Assembly (NCBI GenBank): GCA_020747065.1
Contig: JAGMVK010000016.1
Coordinates: 1,054,001-1,118,000 of the forward strand
From: Cadophora sp. MPI-SDFR-AT-0126
Lineage: Eukaryota > Ascomycota > Leotiomycetes > Helotiales > Ploettnerulaceae
DNA length: 64,000 bases
Direction of reading: 5' to 3'
A model generated the notes under the pieces. The model was given only the letters and a program-made list of their open reading frames with translations. It was not told where the DNA came from and searched no databases. The position numbers and the translations under genes are program-made. Within the stretch, counting starts at the first letter, position 1; the number at the start of each line of letters is the position of its first letter. Shown piece by piece: positions 60,928 through 64,000 of the stretch.

Positions 60928-63816
60928 CTTGATGCTCTTTCGGTGTGTGCTCGATATGTCCAGGTGTAAAAGCAGGAAGCTGAGGGTTGCGCGTGGAGGA
61001 GGAAGCAGATCTATTATATGCTGCTGCGTAGATAGTAAAAAGTAAAGGACGAAAAACCTATGTCAGTCGACGAAGGAGAATACAGAGAATTGAAAATTCG
61101 GAACCTTAGAAGCGAAAGTTGGAGCAGATAGGTGGACCTTCAACCTGTTATGAAGAAACCTGGGGATTGGGGATGGGGCAGGATGGGGCACCCTAGACAT
61201 AAACAAATGGGTCTCCGTCATGGCAAGGGCCGGGTCTCTTTGTACCATGGACGGATGGCTGTACACTCCTGCTAAAGGAGAAGGAGGTGGGCACCACTGC
61301 ACGACGATGAAGGAGGCAAAACTAATCTGGCAACACGTCCGCGTTGCATGTGATCCCGAAAGTAGAAGGAAGGGACTGGCTGTGATCTTCTGTGTTCCTT
61401 GCTTGCTTCCTTCCTTCTTCGAATGAGTCTTCCCGTATTACTTACAGTGGTGGCAAGGTACTGAGTAGTGTGGAAGGACAAACGAACGAGCTTCTGCAGG
61501 CACTGGCCCGTACAGTACTACACTGCGAGCACTACCCACCAACAAGCACCCAGGGGCAATGCAGCTGAGGCAAGCTAAGAAGTCGCCTCAACAGTCAATC
61601 TCGATATAAATATGGAAGACCACCAAAGAGAAGCTCTGGATGGCTTCAAGCCCATCTGAGGGCCGAAGGTTTAAAAACGCCTCGCCGTAATTCTTCGCAC
61701 GGGAGACAGATCCGTTGGTCGTTGGCCCCGTTGGTGGTTGGCGGCATCTGTGGAAGAAAAATCAGATGTTAGAGGAAAAGGGGAGAGGGACGGCTTGATG
61801 CGATCTAGCTGGCCGAGGCAATCGCGGCGCAGTTAACGAATGGGGCTACTCGCTGCAGGGGCCGCTGCACGATGGTGCGGAGGGGCTGGAGGTATGTTCA
61901 AGGGAGGACCCTAGGCAGTTTCAAGGGTAGCCCCGCGTTGTGTCTGCTTTCTGACGGCATCTCCGTATTTTCATTCGACTGTGGACACCGGGAGCAGTCT
62001 TACATGCAATTGTATGAAAATGCGCCAAGTGTCTTTGAAATGTCTTTCGTGGCCCAGTTTTCGAGGGCAAGGACTCAGCAATGTCCCGCGAGGACCAATA
62101 GGCTCAGCCGGCTCAGCTGGGATGGACCACGTTGGACGAGAGGCAGGGAGGACATGCGGCCTGATGCATAAGACTCACGTGCATGGAAATCTGACAATGG
62201 TGGGGTGAGGGGAGGATGGCGGGGTAGAGAGGAAGAAGTTGTATTAGGTGAGATCTTTCTTTTGACGTAACTTTTGGCAAGAAGCTTTGAAATCCCCAGG
62301 GAATCGATGCGAGAGTCTGACTGAAAGTCTATCAGATGGCATCACTGCTCGGTTCAGATAACTGTCCGACAGCCATCATCCATGGGGATTAGTCGGTAAT
62401 TGATCTGCATCTTCTTATCAAAACATCACGTCAATCCCTCCTCTCCTCGAACTTCCGAATCGGCAGATATCATTGACGACGATCTTGCAGCTTTGCATTC
62501 GTTGCATGTGCTGCACAGCGATGTGCTGTACTCGTAGTACTCGGAGTAACGGTGCCACGAGGAAACCGAAACTAGTCGTCCAAAGGATCAGGATGGGTTT
62601 CGAAGGGTGTTACTCGTAAGCCCTGCAGAGATTTAGGGCGCTGTCAACTTCCCAAGCGCACCAAAATGGTATCTTTAGCAGCCAGGAGTGCAGTGTAGTG
62701 CGGAAGGTACAACCGGAGGATGGCCTATCACTGCGCTACTCTTTTTTTTCGCGGCAGGTTGCCTCTTACCTAACTTTAGCATCAGAGCTGCCTCACATGC
62801 AAAGATTTTTCAGATCTAAAGAAGACCGTTGAGAAACGATTGATAAGACCGACAACAGAAGTTCCGTAGTGGGCCCGAGCGGCGCATCAAGAATAATTGT
62901 CCAGGTCTTCACCAAGTGGAAACACCACAGTAGGGAAAGTTTTATATCATCTTGGCTCTGGTAGCATGGCCGTTAGTTGACCAAAAGCATTTGCCAAGTG
63001 ATGCTTGGCCCGAGGCATGTGGTGTATTGAGTAGAGAGTTGGTGACGGGATGAGCCTGGCCATGGAACCCTCTCAAACAATGCAGCAATCCTCGAGTTAG
63101 GGAGAGTTTCAAACGACTAATTTCTGACAAGATCTCGTAACTGTCGTTTCTGACTACTCCGTAGAGAAATTATTCGGAATTAGCCCGCATGTAGCCGACC
63201 AAGAAGTGAATTGAACGCATGTGATACTAAGCCTCGATCCAGAGAAGTCCAGCGAGGAATCAATACAGGACCGGACCAAGTCTCGCTCGAGTCCAAAACC
63301 GCCATTGAAAGGAAGCCGTTGGAACATGGAGTTTTCCGAGAGGGGTTTGCATGATGTACTTATGATAGCAGGCAACGTGTAAATTGACTAGAGACCACTG
63401 AACTGAAAAATGAAACATCAACAAGGGATTAATCTAGCGAATCCCAAGAGTTTATCCACTTCACGGGATCAATGACCTGAAGCAATTGATTCTTAAACAT
63501 GAGAATCATGAGCTTGACGTCCATCAGACGGACGTTCAAAGGTCCCTGCAGCTTGTTTCTGGCAAAATCACGCCTTGGAAGATCAAAATTAGTTGAATAA
63601 TGTAAAGATCAATAGATACCTGCAGCCCAGAGGTTAGACAATGCTTGTCAAACGCTGGTGTTGTTGATCTCAGAGAGGAAAGCTTGAACAGAAGCTAGCT
63701 AAGCTCAGTTCTGATCTAACGCGATCCAGACACCGCCATTTTCTGCCCACCATCCCTTGGTTTTTTTCGTCGGTCGAGTCAATCACCACCACAATACTGC
63801 CATCTAGTCACCGCGC
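60928..63816. other. Long intergenic region, no supported gene
   Basis: Nearly 2.9 kb without a recognisable gene. It starts with the promoter of the DUF3712-type gene and ends with the promoter and leader of the gene at 63817. Short frames around 61063-61481, 61872-62208 and 62942-63375 lack motifs and splice logic. No tRNA, rRNA or mobile element was recognised, though a lineage-specific gene or non-coding RNA cannot be excluded. Confidence 0.45.
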
Positions 63817-64000
63817 ATGCCAGCCCTTTGGAGAGCGACTTGGAGTCTTGGGCGGAGAAATGCAATTTCAAAGTCCACAAAACTAAAATTCTCTCAATTC
63901 CGCAAATTCTCCTCACCCGCAACAATGACTTCCTCCCTCCCCGACCTCTCCGCGTCACCAGAAGCTGGACAACACCTCATTCACGAAGACAAAGAATACA
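63817..64000 (+). CDS. 5' end of an unidentified gene, possibly mitochondrial
   Basis: An ATG at 63817 opens a frame that runs to the right edge. Its first 36 residues (MPALWRATWSLGRRNAISKS, then KLKFSQFRKFSSPAT) are rich in Arg, Lys, Ser and aromatics and have no acidic residue, which is a typical mitochondrial targeting sequence with a likely cut near RKFSS. A second in-frame ATG at 63925 follows, then MTSSLPDLSASPEAGQ, HLIHEDKEY. The part visible is too short to name the protein; a class-III aminotransferase is one weak possibility. The two starts could give mitochondrial and cytosolic forms. The upstream 3 kb holds its promoter. Confidence 0.5.
   Translation, partial: MPALWRATWSLGRRNAISKSTKLKFSQFRKFSSPATMTSSLPDLSASPEAGQHLIHEDKEY

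Noticed and set aside
61063..63375. Scattered 60-100-codon frames in the right-hand spacer as genes
   Set aside because: None has a recognisable domain, start context or splice signal set.

Overview
The window is nuclear DNA of a filamentous ascomycete (Pezizomycotina). Genes are split by short GT-AG introns, mostly 50-100 bases, with CTAAC/CTGAC-like branch sites. Gene families include HET, a STAND-type N-terminal domain, Zn2Cys6, DUF3712-type, fungal rhodopsin-type membrane protein, PL4 pectinases and a eukaryotic-type KatG. A plant-associated or saprotrophic member (for example Leotiomycetes) is plausible from gene content, but this is inference. I see no prokaryotic operons, CRISPR, rRNA or convincing tRNA. 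All exon boundaries below were set by hand from splice signals, reading phase and family similarity.

Layout. 1-13.4 kb: the 5' part of a SED5 syntaxin gene on the minus strand, then a very large gene for a disordered, Pro/Ser/Gln-rich protein (about 3,125 residues if the long 272-base intron is real), then a small membrane-protein gene. 15-18.6 kb: a STAND-type N-terminal-domain protein and a calmodulin-like EF-hand gene, tail to tail. 19.1-28.4 kb: two secreted rhamnogalacturonan lyases (PL4) flanking an intracellular catalase-peroxidase (KatG). 30.5-32.4 kb: a secreted lectin-like gene broken by a 521-bp hAT-type MITE with a perfect 8-bp target duplication. 33.3-42.2 kb: a multi-pass membrane protein, a secreted amidase with a probable GC-AG intron, a HET-domain gene and a rhodopsin-like membrane protein. 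43.8-54.1 kb: housekeeping genes, namely the TAH18-type diflavin reductase of cytosolic Fe-S assembly, a two-RRM/RGG RNA-binding protein, an ArfGAP and a dienelactone-hydrolase family protein. 54.8-58.1 kb: a tandem pair of Zn2Cys6 paralogues, the left copy carrying an in-frame stop and a shortened C-terminus. 59.5-60.9 kb: a DUF3712-type membrane protein. At the right edge a gene begins with two in-frame ATGs, the first giving a mitochondrial-type presequence.

How the genes relate. Neighbours are mostly functionally independent. Exceptions are the pectin-backbone-degrading pair around KatG, the self/non-self recognition-type genes (STAND-like, HET), secretory-pathway functions (SED5, ArfGAP) and the duplicated zinc-cluster pair. 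The best signals for follow-up are the MITE-broken lectin gene, the decaying Zn2Cys6 duplicate, the giant disordered protein with a possible alternative 3' end, and the dual-start gene at the edge.
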